Positions 39,601 through 61,835 of a stretch of 64,000 bases of DNA are shown here, one piece after another; position 1 is the stretch's first letter, and each line of letters starts with the position of its first letter. The stretch lies in the NCBI RefSeq assembly GCF_030463535.1, contig NC_132891.1, positions 7,283,122-7,347,121 of the forward strand, given 5' to 3'. Below the pieces are notes generated by a model. The model made no database searches, was not told the DNA's origin, and saw only the letters and a program-made list of their open reading frames with translations. The stretch comes from Salminus brasiliensis (Eukaryota; Chordata; Actinopteri; Characiformes; Bryconidae). The position numbers were made by a program, and so were the translations under genes.

Positions 39601-42600
39601 TTGTGTTTGTTTATATTTATACAGTAAAATGTGGGGTCAGTTTTGGACAAAATAAAATTCTGAACATATGTTTTTATAATTTTTATGTGTGTAAATGTAT
39701 GGCTTCAGATTTGTTTTTATGTAATTCCTAAAGTTCCTAAAAATTCCTCAGATTATGTAGACGTTTCCTGAAGAACTGTAACTGAACTGAATTGTAAGAT
39801 TTTATTGAATTGATTTTTTACCTGCTGATCAAAGCCAACATTTCTGCACTCTCCTCGTCTCTGGTTGTGACTGTAGGTGCCATCGCTGCACGTTGAGCTG
39901 TAGGTTATGTCCAGCCCTGCTGGAGCTTTGTGATGCTCCAGTATCAACTTGGAAACCAAATCCTACAAGCAGCACAACATGTTTGAGCAATTTTTTCAAG
40001 CTAGCCCATCAAAAACTTATCAACTCAAGACTTGATGATCCCAAGTCCTTTCTAATTAGGTGATTATGAACAGCAGGTCATAAGCCTACTCTGACACAGC
40101 CTGATTTGATTGTTGCTTACATTGTAGGCATCGGAGATGAGCTGCACGACATTACTGGAGTCACTTTCCAAGATGCCCACCACCGACTGGGGAATGACTT
40201 CACTGAGCGCCTGCAAAGACCAGACAATTGACACATCTCTATAAGGCAGGATGTAGATGGAGCTTCTTACTGATGAATAAGGAGTAAATTAGTAATAAAC
40301 GTAATAACCTGGTAGCTCTCCAGAACCTTCTTAGTAATCGCAAATATAATTTTTATATGGTTCTTAGTAAGGGTCTCAGATAGATGGGCTATTGAAGGGT
40401 AGTCCTAAAACACAGCAGAATAAGGTAAGCATTTGCATAATGTGTTTAGTATAACTTAATAAATGTTTAGAAATACAGCTCAGCCCATAAGTATTTGGAC
40501 AGTGACACACGTTTTGTAATGTTGCCTCTCTACCCCACCTCAATGGATTTGAAATGAAACAATCAAGATATAGTGAGTTTTTCTTTCCATTGTCACAGGC
40601 TCAAAAGCAATTGGACAAACTGATATAACCTGGAATCACCTCCAGATCTAGACCATTTACATTTGAGCCTGTAATGAATGTTGTCATTCCTAAACTGTTA
40701 TTGCGATATTTTTCTCTATCCCCTTTAAACTGCAGCTGAAAGTCTGCACTTACATCACATCTTAATTGCTTAAAAATGGTGCCACTGTCCAAATACTTAT
40801 GGACTCATTTGTATGCATTTATACACATCTATACAATCAAAAAAAGGGTATTTGCTGTCTCTCACATGGAGTTCACCCTTTTCATAGAACCCCATTCTGT
40901 TTAGGTGGCACTTCCCATCGTTTGGTGTGACAATACCAGCAAGCCTGCCATCTCCGGCCATGTGGAAGAGATCATCGGAGAGGTACACCAAGATACGGGT
41001 CACATTGCCCCAGCCGATCTCTTTCTGAAGAAAGCAGAAAACTGATGAAGTCACTATGATTTGCATCTAGAAAGCACCATCCCAAAGCTCACTTACTTAA
41101 CATTGCCTTTAAATAGCCTTAATAATGATTGTATAGCTTATTATTTTATTGTATTATAACATTGATTGCAATTTATTATTTTGTATTTTTAGAGCTTTGT
41201 AATACACCACTCAGACATAACATTAACACCACTGGGTGGGATCTACATATCAGGCAGCAAGTGAACAGTTAGGTCTTAAAGGTGAAACATTTTCAGGGGC
41301 CAAATTGTGATTTGTAGATAACTGGGTCAGGACATCTCCAAAAAATCAGGCAGGTCTTGTGTGGTGTTGATGGTATGCAGTGGATAGTACCTATCAAAAG
41401 TGGTTCAAGAAAGGGACCAACTGTGACCTGGCGACAGGGTCCCACCTTACAGTCTACAGTACTGCTAATGTCTTGGTGCCAGATACCACAGGACACCTTC
41501 AGAGCCCTTGTGGAGTAGAGCCCATGCCTTGAATGCTCTGATCTATTGTGGTGGCCCAAGGGGGACCTACTCAATATTAGTCAGGTGGTGTTAATGTTAT
41601 GGCTGATCTGTGTATTTTATGTTATATATAAACTTACTGAGCAATTTATGAGAAAGACTGACTTGTGCATGCAATTATTAAATCAGCCAATCGTGTAGCA
41701 GCAGACAGAGGTCAACAGACAATGACCAGACTGTTTGGAGCTCGGCACAGGTTGAGCCCTGAATACAATCAAACGAATCAAAGGAGACCCTACGCAGCAT
41801 TAGCACAGTCTTCTTAATACATTGTTTTTGAACTTTCCTTTTTACCTCACATACAGCAACCTGCATTACACCATCAAAGCCAGACTCAGGCAAATCTTCG
41901 TTCGTTGAGATGTATTGCTTGCTGACCTCTGTCTCAAAGTCCTCCATGTTGTCAGTGAGCTTCAGAACGTGCTGGAAGCTGAACGATGGCTGACATTTGT
42001 GCTGGTGGCAGGGTTCTGCCAGTTTGTCTGCTTTTGTATTGACATAAGGCATTTTACGTTTTTCCACAAAAGCCCCAAAACCTGCAAGTAGGCAAAGGAA
42101 GTGAGTTATTTTGCTTAGTGATTTTTTAACAATAACGTTTCTCAGCATTTCATGATGGAAATGTGCCTGATTTATCCAAATGGCTCGTTTTCACCCGCTG
42201 TTCCATAATACCAGTGATAATAACCAGTGATAATACAGTTAAAACATAGATATTGAGCGTCTGAGGATTAAAAAAAAAAACAACACTTCCTCCTCCTATG
42301 ACCCGTCACACCGTGACCCAGAATGCTCTCAATTTAAAACGCACCAATCCTGGCAGCATGAGTGACGTTCCTTAAAGCAGACATGACTTTATAGCCCAGT
42401 TTCTTCACATTCTCCAAGTCGTCTCTCATGGAAAATGAAAGATCCATAAGGAAGTACAGGTCGATGGGGTAACCCTCTGCTCTTTTGAAGGCCACCTCAA
42501 ATGTTTGGGGAACACCTTAAAAACAGAAGAAACACAAGAGTAAATGAGGTATGATGTAACCTAGGCCTTTAGTGATTAAGCAGAACACCCTCCCCCCGCC

Positions 42601-44654
42601 CTTTAACAGTGCAAATACAAAACAAGCGGCCATATTGAACAGGACTGGGTGACGGGGGCCGGAGTCCAGCACACTTTACTGCTTTCGGTCAAACACACCT
42701 ACTAAACCCGACAATTAAGAGGTGAGTTGAATCAGGTGAACTTCAGCAGCAAAATCACAAAACTATGAGGGGATTCCAGCCCTCCAGGACCAGATTTGCC
42801 ACCCTGATGTTGTCTGCACTTTTTTAAAAGAGTTTACTGTAGTATGTACTGTAAAGCTACACAGTACTGTAAAAAGCCCAATTCACACACTCATCCACTG
42901 TCCATCAAGACTATTCTATGTATAATACTGATTGTTTTTGTGATTGCACACATTTACAGTACATACACTACATGGACAAAAGTATTGGGACACCTGCTAA
43001 TTTTTTTTCCCCTTCCAAAAACTAGGGATTTGTTTTGAATTGTTGGAGTAATGTCTCTACTGTCCAGAGAAGACTTTCTACTACATTTTGGTACATTGCT
43101 GTAAAGATTTGATTGAATGCAGTGACAAGAGTGTTAGTGAGGTCAGGATTTTGAATGTTTACCACCCCACCAACTCACCCTAAGTATTGGATGTATCATC
43201 ATTATTCAAGAGAAACACAATTTCACTGATCCACAGCTTAATGCTGCGGTTCTTTATACCCCTCTAGCCTAGCATTAGGCAATAGGTGACAAGAGGTTTA
43301 TGTTTATCTGCTCCAAAGAGTCCTATTCTATTGGCAATATATCTCTACAGAGACTAGGCAAGCGGTGTGTGGACATTTACACATCTGTGTCAGCAATAGG
43401 TGAAACTTAAAGTAGCTGAATGCATTCATTAGAAGGGGTGTCCACAAACATTTGGATTTATAGTGTATATTTGTCTATTCCACTCACAGAATTTCAGCTC
43501 TGTCCATTTCCCCTAAGCTTATTACGAGTATTTTAGCCAAGACTGCACAACATGCCCTGGTAGCCAATCACGAAGAGCTTATTTACATAGATCATTCTCA
43601 AAGATGCAGAAACAAAAACCTCCTGCTTAATTCTAAGAGGTAAAGAGGAAGGTAATGGTTATGTAAGTTATGGCTGTATCTGGTACATAAAACCACACGA
43701 GCATCACAAGTGCAATGCAATAAAATACAGCACCTTTAGGTTTAAGTGACTACTTACAAATGACACTCTTAAAAGATTGAGCACTTGGACCATGATAATG
43801 AACTGGCTGCAGGGAAAGTGAAGGTGAAGCACGTACCCACTCTGAGCTTGAGATGGATCTTCTGTGGTCGAAGCTGGACCACATTCTCCAAACTGCTGCC
43901 GAGCCCTTTGTCCATAATTCTCTGGGCATTAGGTGTAGGATCAGTGATCGCTGAACAGTTCCTTCTCCTTAGACCCTCTGCAGTATCACAACGCCTGTGA
44001 TCAGGCTGTCCAGGACTCAGAAAGCCCTTTTATCAAAGCGCACACAAACGCACACTCATTAGGATAGTCTACTAATTTTATGTTGCATCCACCCTAAACT
44101 AGCTAAACGTTTTAGTCCCCTGTGAAAAAAATAGTATTAAAAATCCCCTTGTCATGCAGCTTTGCCATCAGCGGCCAGAGTCTGAGAGAGCACAACTGGC
44201 CGTGCTCTCTACAGGTGGGTAGATGGCGCTCTATCCCCTCATCACTCTCATAGTGATGCATAGTGCAGTGGCTGAGATGGGGAACCACCACTTTCGTCCG
44301 AGCAGTTTGGCTGCCTGGCAATGTTCGAAAAAGATGTGTGGCTGCCTTTGCATGTATCAGAGAAGACATATTAGAAGCATTGCAAGTGCTAGGGGGAACT
44401 ACGAACAGGTGGGTTAATTGACAGTACTAAATTGGGGGAAAAAATAAAAATTCTGACAAACAAAGAAAGAAAAAAAGTAAAAAAGTAAAAATATTAATAT
44501 TATAATAAACATTGCTACATAAAGGTGTGGTTCTACATCACTGTGTATATTAAAACCTTTCCAAAGCTCTTCTCATGGGAGTCTAGTATTATTTGTTGTG
44601 ATTATCCAACACCTGGTTTGGTAAATCAGGGCTTAATGATGGTAAATTAGGTGA

Positions 44655-44685
<31 letters not shown>

Positions 44686-45122
44686 ATGGAGTTGAACACA
44701 TCCTCCACGCTGTGCTGGCTGGACTGGGGGGCAGCCAGTAGAAACCTGGAGGAACCAAGCTCTGTTCTTCAGACTAGCTCACCGACAAGATCTCACCTAC
44801 TTTCTTCAGAATTGTTCCTTTTTTTACTGGATTTACTTTTACCTGCCTCTGTTTTAATATGATGTGAAGATTTTGCTGTAAAACTCTCTTAATGCTAAGA
44901 GAAATAGTGGTGTATAGAAATGGTACAAAATTGTTAAACTCTTGTTAAAGTTAAGAACATTTGAGGCTCTATCATGGTACCAGAAAAGCTCCATAACCAA
45001 ACATGGGACATTCAGCCGCTCACCCTCTGTTTACACCAAGCACAGCCAGTGTGCTGCACACACTCCGAGCAGGTGGATTTGGATGAGCACTGGCCTTCAG
45101 TGCCTAGAAAATGTTCTTAGTT

Positions 45123-45188
<66 letters not shown>

Positions 45189-45480
45189 AAAGAATGTAGA
45201 TCATTTATTTCACACACCAGTGAGATATGCTTTGTCACCACTTTTTCTGCCATAAATCTTGATAAAAAAGTATTTATAGAATATTTGAATATATTAAAAT
45301 ACAACTGGCTGACATTTAAAATCATGTTAATCCAAAGCACCTTATTAACAGATATATAATGTCTATAATGTACTGAAATGAGGACATGAGGATTAAGACA
45401 CATTCTGACATTTAGAGCTACTCACCATGAAGAATAATGCAAAGCATGAATACAGTTGTGGAGATCTCTCGCCTCAACAT
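36682..45480 (-). CDS. itgb7: Integrin beta-7-type subunit lacking a cytoplasmic tail (14 coding exons, 720 aa)
   Basis: Cell-surface adhesion receptor subunit that pairs with an alpha chain. Exons: 45426-45480, 45024-45103, 43837-44026, 42345-42515, 41846-42081, 40866-41024, 40309-40404, 40121-40210, 39822-39962, 38470-38660, 37716-37942, 37323-37533, 36932-37113, 36682-36815 (TAA). They total 2163 nt with consistent phases. Order: signal peptide (about 1-19); PSI domain ([15 protein letters not shown]); betaI domain with an intact MIDAS/ADMIDAS motif (DLSFSMRDD, about 133-141) and the DLPE loop; Cys-rich EGF modules; beta-tail; one membrane segment. [27 protein letters not shown] and [12 protein letters not shown] resemble human beta-7 more than beta-1 or beta-2. 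The frame stops 8-10 residues after the membrane segment ([12 protein letters not shown]), so the HDRREF-like and NPxY motifs are absent. The integrin beta call is near certain; the beta-7 assignment less so. Confidence 0.88.
38055..38310 (+). mobile_element. CACTATATGG-family element fragment in itgb7 intron
   Basis: Contains CCAGAGAACACAGTTCCACT, GGCATTAGGCATGGTGCCAA and the right-hand block with CAATGCTTCTCTACAGGGAC. It lies in the intron between exons 38470-38660 and 37716-37942. The left end is missing. Confidence 0.75.
38700..38890. repeat. Low-complexity AGAACCTT/AAGGTTC repeat
   Basis: Short diverged repeats around AGGAACTTT and AAGAACCTT follow directly after itgb7 exon 38470-38660. 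No terminal structure is visible. Confidence 0.55.
39195..39435. repeat. Degenerate GCTGGTCA minisatellite in itgb7 intron
   Basis: Repeated words GCTGGTCATGCTG, GTCAACCAGCATGGTC and GCTTGTCAACCACCGTGGTC form a diverged tandem array with internal dyad symmetry (GCTGGT versus ACCAGC). Confidence 0.8.
41206..41617 (+). mobile_element. Degenerate Tc1-like element in itgb7 intron
   Basis: The inverted ends are CAGACATAACATTAACACCA and, at the right, GGTGGTGTTAATGTTATGGC. Near 41478-41515 a remnant of the Tc1 transposase C-terminus is readable ([14 protein letters not shown] followed by a stop). It is internally deleted and non-functional. Confidence 0.85.
42655..42802. mobile_element. Possible MITE in itgb7 intron 3
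   Basis: GGGGCCGGAGTCCAGCAC at the left and CCAGCCCTCCAGGACCAG at the right resemble the ends of small fold-back elements common in fish introns. No clear target duplication was seen. Confidence 0.4.
42966..43465 (+). mobile_element. CACTATATGG-family element, full-length 500-bp copy
   Basis: It starts CACTACATGGACAAAAGTAT and ends GGATTTATAGTG, flanked by TA on both sides (42964-42965 and 43466-43467). The inverted ends are about 30 bp and imperfect. It has no coding capacity. The TA duplication suggests a Tc1/mariner-type origin; this copy is my reference for the other members. Confidence 0.85.
44140..44450 (+). mobile_element. tRNA-derived SINE, family 2, in itgb7 intron 2
   Basis: Shares GAGAGCACAACTGGCCGTGC, TCTACAGGTGGGTAGATGGC and TTTGGCTGCCTGGCAATG with the copy at 3190-3560. 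Confidence 0.7.
45125..45184. repeat. (CA)n microsatellite in itgb7 intron 1
   Basis: About 60 bp of pure CA, some 20 nt upstream of the acceptor for exon 45024-45103 on the transcribed strand. Confidence 0.95.
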
Positions 45481-45699
45481 CGCCCAGAAACAAGAGTCAA
45501 TTCAGTCAAGTTTAGTTAATTTAGTTTTAGTAAAATAAAAAATAACCATTTATGAAAGTAGTTCCTGACGAAAAATAGAGCGGCACAAAGCACTTGCAAC
45601 CTAATGTTGAATCAAAACTTTAAGTTCCCTTTTGTGCAGGCAAAGGTATAACAGCTTGATATGGTAGAATAGTCAAGGCACACCCAGCACTGACTGTCC

Positions 45700-45742
45700 T
45701 TCTGTGCTCGGACACGCTCAGTTTTGCATTTCTTTTATAGAG
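45700..45742 (-). promoter_or_regulatory. itgb7: TATA box and inferred start of itgb7
   Basis: The minus strand reads CTCTATAAAAGAA, placing TATAAA at 45734-45739. A start some 30 nt downstream, near 45705, would give about a 225-nt 5' UTR before the ATG at 45478-45480. Purine-rich GAGGAA/AAGGAA words just upstream (45748-45790) resemble ETS/PU.1 sites, which would suit leukocyte expression. That last point is inference. Confidence 0.5.
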
Positions 45743-46064
45743 AAAAACAGAGGAACCCAGAGTGAGAGATATAAGTAAAGGAAAGGAAAAAAGAAGTGTG
45801 TTTGTATTAAGTCTTAATATTTGATTGTTTATATTTACTACACTATATTGTTTTTATTTTTATAAGCAGTTTAGGTTTCAGTTCCTTTAAACTCAAGAAT
45901 CAGCACTCTTCCACATGACTGGCATATTCAACTCAGTGGGCATGGTGGGTGTCTGTTTATAATTAACAAACAAAATGTCTTTGTTCAACAATTACTTTCA
46001 ATTTAAGCATTATATATTAATAAACCTTACATGAACCATAATTGCATTGTAATATGGTGTGGTT

Positions 46065-46310
46065 GTAAAATGGTGCGGTTGGTGTGGCACAATGGATACC
46101 ACCACTAGCTGCCAGTAAACTACCACACTATGTGGAAAGCTGTGGGTTTGATTCCTGGTCTGGGTAACTTTGCTGCTCTACACCAATAAGAGTCCTTGGG
46201 CAGGACTCCTAACCCTGCACTAGCTCACCTCTGTAATTCAGGCATCCTTCTCCTACTCTAAGTTACTCTAAATAAGAGCTTCAGCTAAATGCCATGGATG
46301 TAAATGTAAC
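46065..46310 (+). mobile_element. tRNA-derived SINE, family 3
   Basis: An A-box-like TGGCACAATGGATACC and a B-box-like GGTTTGATTCC lie on the plus strand, followed by CCTTGGGCAGGACTCCTAAC and a tail with CTTCAGCTAAATGCCATGGA. Confidence 0.75.
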
Positions 46311-46394
46311 TTTGATAGCTAGTGCTATCTTTAGGTGGCACCACATGTCCTAAACCATTGCTAGCTATATTTAAAATACATTATATCAACATAT

Positions 46395-46671
46395 AAAAGT
46401 TTATTTGTGCTTTTCTTTTCCAATTTTAAATTGCCAATTACCCAGCTCTCTTGTTAATGCTCTCCCCGTATCACATGTAATGTTCCAGACACAGGGAGCC
46501 TGAGGACTGAAACATGCCTCCTCTGACACATCCGTAACCAGCCACCGCCTGCTTTTGAACCGCACCGATCATCGGGCAACCAAAGAGCCCAGAGGAAAGC
46601 ACCGGTACCCAGCTCTGATGCATTGACTAGCAGATGCCCATATCAGCCAGCATCACACTTGAAGTGATGTG

Positions 46672-46734
<63 letters not shown>

Positions 46735-46860
46735 CTACCCACCTGGAGAGAGCAAGGCCAATTGTGTTCTTTCAGGCTCCGGCTGCTGATGGATTTGAAG
46801 CAGGGCACTTTCGGACATAATGGCAGCACCTTAGTCTGCTGGGCCACTCAGAGCCCTTAT
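46395..46860 (-). mobile_element. tRNA-derived SINE, family 2, split by (GA)n
   Basis: Reverse-oriented copy with CCGGTACCCAGCTCTGATG and ACCTGGAGAGAGCAAGGCCA. A 56-bp (GA)n expansion occupies 46675-46730 at the point where other copies read CTCTCTCT. Confidence 0.75.
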
Positions 46861-46944
46861 TTGTGCTTTTCATATATTTGGGACTGTCATTTGGTATAAA
46901 GCTGCTGTTATATGAAGCATTAAACTGTGGGGGTGGACACTGGC

Positions 46945-47110
46945 GGCTGAAAAGTTAGAACACTTGGTTATTGCTCATATGATTGTGGGTTCAATACACC
47001 AGTCTATTGATCTTTCACTGAGCAAGACCCCTTACTCTTTCTGTGCTTGTGCACTTCCTAAACCTGGCATATGCAAACTGGGCAACCGAGGACTAATGTT
47101 TAGAGAAGCG
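46945..47110 (+). mobile_element. tRNA-like SINE fragment
   Basis: GTGGGTTCAATACACCAGTC (B-box-like) followed by CACTGAGCAAGACCCCTTAC resembles tRNA-derived SINE heads. The rest is diverged. Confidence 0.5.
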
Positions 47111-47454
47111 GGCTTGGGTTATTTGGCTTCATTTATCTAGGAGCCATCTTTGTGAAATACCCCTCTATGTTCTTAATGTATTGGAAACCATAACTACACA
47201 ACCATAAAAGGCCTGGAATGGCTCGACCAGTCTGCATTATTTTCCATGTAATTACTGAATAATAATAATCTTTACATATATACAGTAATAAGAGTCTCAC
47301 ACAGCTACAAATACTGCAATTCTACCTTTCCCTTCGTCCTGTGTCTCAGCTGAGATCAGCTCACAAACTGAAATAACCAAATAAAACACAAAGATACTTC
47401 TGATTTAGGAACTTTAGTTTATTTTAGAACTGATTTCAATATATAGTGGTAACT

Positions 47455-47646
47455 GCTGATAACAGGTTCAGGGTTTATTATAGAGTCCAATGAGAGAAAA
47501 CAACCAAATGAAAGGTCAATAAAGGAAAGGAGCAACAGAATGAGGACAATGAACAGGACAGACGATCGACCTGAGAGGGACTGGATGTGCGGTCAGGTTT
47601 CCACATTAACCCCTTCACCCTTCTCAGGCCACAATTTACTTTAAAT
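47455..47646 (-). other. pfkm: pfkm 3' UTR and polyadenylation signal
   Basis: The stop TAA is at 47647-47649. A minus-strand AATAAA lies at 47474-47479 and a second near 47418, so the shortest 3' UTR would be about 190 nt. The end point is inferred from the hexamer only. Confidence 0.5.
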
Positions 47647-58040
<10,394 letters not shown>

Positions 58041-58062
58041 ATTCAAAAGTGCCCCAAAACGC
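58041..58062 (-). other. pfkm: pfkm 5' UTR portion of exon with upstream acceptor
   Basis: A pyrimidine-rich tract ending in GCCACTAG, with AG at 58063-58064 on the minus strand, precedes 22 nt and then the ATG at 58038-58040. This is a convincing acceptor, so at least one non-coding 5' exon must lie further right (58.1-61.8 kb). I could not place it. Confidence 0.7.
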
Positions 58063-61000
58063 CTAGTGGCAAAGGGAAGGTGAAAAGAGGGATGAAGGAG
58101 TGCTGTTTCCCCCCCAGAAGTCTCTCAAAACAGGGGGTTACAAGGGGGGAAGGTTTTATAGGAGAGCTGTCCCGCTCCCACCCACCTCCCCCTAAACACA
58201 CAAACATACACCCTCCCTCCTGTAGGACTAAATATAAGTTGGACATCACCACTTCCAACAGCTTCCACTGTTAACCTCTATTGCTGAATAAATCAACGCA
58301 TTTAAAGTCAAGTGGTTTGAAGACGTGACCCACCGCTACACACTTCAGTAAAGGTCGGTGCTGTCTACCTTTAGACTGCACTTTAGAGAACATCAGAGTT
58401 CTTTACACTATGATACTAGACCAGGGATTGTAAAAATATAGTTATGCTAGCCAAAAGTGAACCTACATGTGTGTTTTTTATGCCATTCTGAACAGCAATA
58501 GTGGGAGAATCACAATGAGTCTAAGAAACCACATTCAGACCCATTTAACACAGGTTTTCTATGTTACAGGGTTTAGAAGCATTAAACCTTTCAGTTTTTG
58601 GATTCCTGCCACCAGCATTTCACACCAAACCATACTGATTTAATTATGCAGAATGTGAAAAATCCATGCAGTTTGTCTTTAAGGACAGTGTTGATAATGT
58701 TGCTAATATTCCCCCAACAGTGAACTACTCATTTTTAAACCCAGCTGAACCAGCTATATAGTGTAGCTCTAGAACAGTAACCCTGGCTATGGAGGCAACC
58801 TGCCCTGCACATTTTAGTGCTCCCAACACACCTGATTCAACTAATCAGCTCATTAGCCCTGTCAGAGTTGTTGAAGAGGGTGTGTTTAAGCAGGGGGTCC
58901 ACTGAAATGCCTCCTGAACCTGAGTGAAGTTAACATTACTAATACTCTGACCGATATATCGTAGAATAAGCTCTACAGATTTAACAGCATTGGTTAAAAT
59001 CCCGCTAGTAAAACTGAACATGTCTGAAATTTACAATATTGGATTTTTATTCTCATGAAAATAAGTCAAATGTGCATTAACAAATAACTAACATAGGTCA
59101 AATATAGGACTTGTTGGGACCCAGTCATTGTAAGGTCATTTGTAAGTGGTTGGTTTTCTGGGAGTGGGAGTGTATTATTTGTAGGTGCCACATTTGCTGA
59201 ATATTTTAAGTTGCTTTTTGATGTATAAATAGTAAGTATTAGACTTTGGTTGGGGTGAAAATGGCAAATGTGGTTTTACAAACCTATTAACAACCCTGTT
59301 ATTGTGCCTCAGCATGAAACATGCTGATTTTTCAGAGGACTCCTGAAAAGACTGATGAGCTCTTCTTGGATTGGCTGGTTTACAGCACCGCAACAGCTCA
59401 TAGGAGCCATATAGCATAGCCTAGCACTGTTTTTAGCACTGTAACAAAAATGTATGTTTTTATGTTTGTAATTATTCCTGAGTCTTGTTGCTGTCATTGC
59501 TGTGGTGACAGAAAAATAAAGTACCAGATCAGCTGGGGATCAGCTAGCTTTTAGACAAAACTTGCAGCGCTATGCCCAAGGGGCGTTTTTTCCACGGATG
59601 TCGCCTGTGCTCCTCCAAACTGCACATTTTTCATGGCTGTGAGCTGTGGGGCACCCATGGGTTGGCTTTTAGCCTAGCACCCATTAGCTTCTTGGCTCGC
59701 CAAATTTATTCTGCACTTCTGCGGACAATGGCACCAGCAAAACCAAAGGCACGACAACTACACTGTATGTCCCAATGTTTGTGGACACCCCTTCTAGTAA
59801 ATGCATTTGCAAATTAAAGTAGCTAAATGCACACACACAGCTTGTCTAGTCTCTGTAAAGAAGTACTGTCAACAGCTACAACCAGTGACCGTGATCAGTT
59901 CAGACCCTAAACCTTGTGCACTATAAATCATTGAAGAACATGTAAAGCCTTAGTACAAGTAATGAGAAAACTTAATCTGTTGAACTGTTGATCTTTTACA
60001 GACACACTAACTGTCCGCAGCACAGAGTGTTAGCATACATACAGAATCGCAAAGTGTGAACGTAAACTGGTGAGTTCAGGTAACAGATGAAAAGCTCAGA
60101 GCACAGCCTTTATATACATTTATTATTAAGTATAGACAAACAGTAACAATCGGCACTGATCATGAAATTAGTTTTACAACCAAGAAACAGCTAATCCAGC
60201 TTACTCAAACTGAATTTCTATCTTCCTCTGCACACATGATGAGTGGCCTTTCAGTCAGACCGTGATCAAACTTTAGTGTTCAGTTATAAATACATATAGA
60301 AAGTGATCCTGCAAACATCATTGTGAAAACACAGAGAGTCTCATCTGGAAGACCAATATACAAGTCCAGTGTGTGCAACATTATGGACCAGCATATCTGT
60401 AAATAGGTCCTTAGTAATCAATATTTTACAAGCTCCCATAGGAGTAATTCTACATGAACAGGGTTATAGTAAAACACTACTACTGATAATACTGTCTGGT
60501 ATATGCCGGCATTGAAAAGCTGGTTGAGCGAATCAGAATCATATGGGCACTTCTACGTATCTATGTATTACTTCTACACCACAGATTCAGCCTGGCGTCA
60601 CTTCAACTGGGGTCTGCTCCTCCCATAATTTTTCTGGCTTTTTGACAACCACAGGGCACACATTTAAGAAACTGTAAAAACAAGGCTGCGCAATATTTTG
60701 TTGGTGTTATTGTGATACTTAGCTTTGCTTTTACAGCTTGTAAATGAGCCCTTTAACCAGCAAATAAATACTTTACTGTGTGCAGTTAGCACCCTGAGCC
60801 ATCTCAGGTTCTCCTGATGGGCTTTTGTGGTGCTTCAAACACATCAACAAACTACAAATGCATTACGGTATAAGTGGAAATTCAGGGACTATTTAAAAAC
60901 CTTGTGGGCCAACGTTAGGAAACATGTGAATAAGAAAAATACAACCACTACGGGTGATCTGTATACAACAGAGCAGTGTGAGGTTGTCTAGAGCAGCAAT

Positions 61001-61759
61001 TCTCAAACAGGGACACAGGGACACCTCAAACAGCTGCAACCCAACTTGCAATACAAAGGGACAGAGCAAAAATCTAGACTGGGGATCACAGAGCAATGAC
61101 TTGAGAAATACCGGTCAAGACTATAAATTGTGGATAGACACAACAAAGTTAAAATATTGAATCAAAAGGTTGATAAATTTTTTGGCATACATGAGCATTA
61201 TACAGCTCTTTAGTCCTTAGACTTAGACGATCACCGATCTTATCGCTGTAAATACGTGCCAGAAATCTGTCAAAACTATGTAAACTTACTGAAATGGTGT
61301 GAACAGACCTTATTTAAACATGCAAGCTAAAACTGGACACTTACTCAAAATTGCTGCAGTTTGAGCTGGTTGAGTGATTTTTGTGCATTTAGTTAAAGAG
61401 CAGATTGGTAAAAGCCCAAGTTTAGTGTTTGTTAGCAACATCAGCCTAATATCTATCATTCTAAACTTTATTAACACTAAAATATTTTCTCTATTAAATG
61501 ATCTGTAAGAAATGCTCCCCATACATTATTTACTGCTGTTCACACACAATCCATAGTGGCTGGATTTTTGTTGTGAACACAGTCACACCATATCTCAATA
61601 TGCTTTTAAATAGCGCCTGAATATTTCACTTAATGACCTGTGTATGATCAGAGTTTGCTGTTGGAGGAACACCAGACTAAATCTATGAAATAGAACAAGG
61701 TAAAACCGAGAAAGACTTGAACCTTAAAGGTTGAACTTTAAATTGACATGGGTGAAAGG

Positions 61760-61790
<31 letters not shown>

Positions 61791-61835
61791 GGAAATATTT
61801 ATATTTTCATTTTTCTGAATCTTGATGTTCAGCCA
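58063..61835. other. Region between pfkm coding start and troap
   Basis: Must contain the pfkm upstream exon(s) and promoter, but I could not identify them. No CpG-rich block stands out. A MITE-like fragment (58790-58930, with CACACCTGATTCAACTAATC) and a poly-A run (61760-61787) are visible. The remainder is unique AT-rich DNA. Confidence 0.45.
59763..59870 (-). mobile_element. CACTATATGG-family element, terminal fragment
   Basis: CACTGTATGTCCCAATGTTT and GTGGACACCCCTTCTAGTAA, followed by CACAGCTTGTCTAGTCTCTG. Only about 110 bp remain. Confidence 0.7.

Larger units (their letters stand above)
45743..47454. other. Intergenic region between itgb7 promoter and pfkm 3' end
   Basis: Mostly SINE-derived (46065-46310, 46395-46860, 46945-47110). 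The remaining sequence is unique and non-coding. Confidence 0.5.

Noticed and set aside
36682-45480. itgb1 or itgb2 identity for the integrin
   Set aside because: The signature stretches (CAWCKQ, SDDxFHxAGDG, CDCxCSDT, CSGxGxCxCGRC) fit beta-7 best from memory, and the neighbourhood matches human 12q13. A phylogenetic tree would be decisive.
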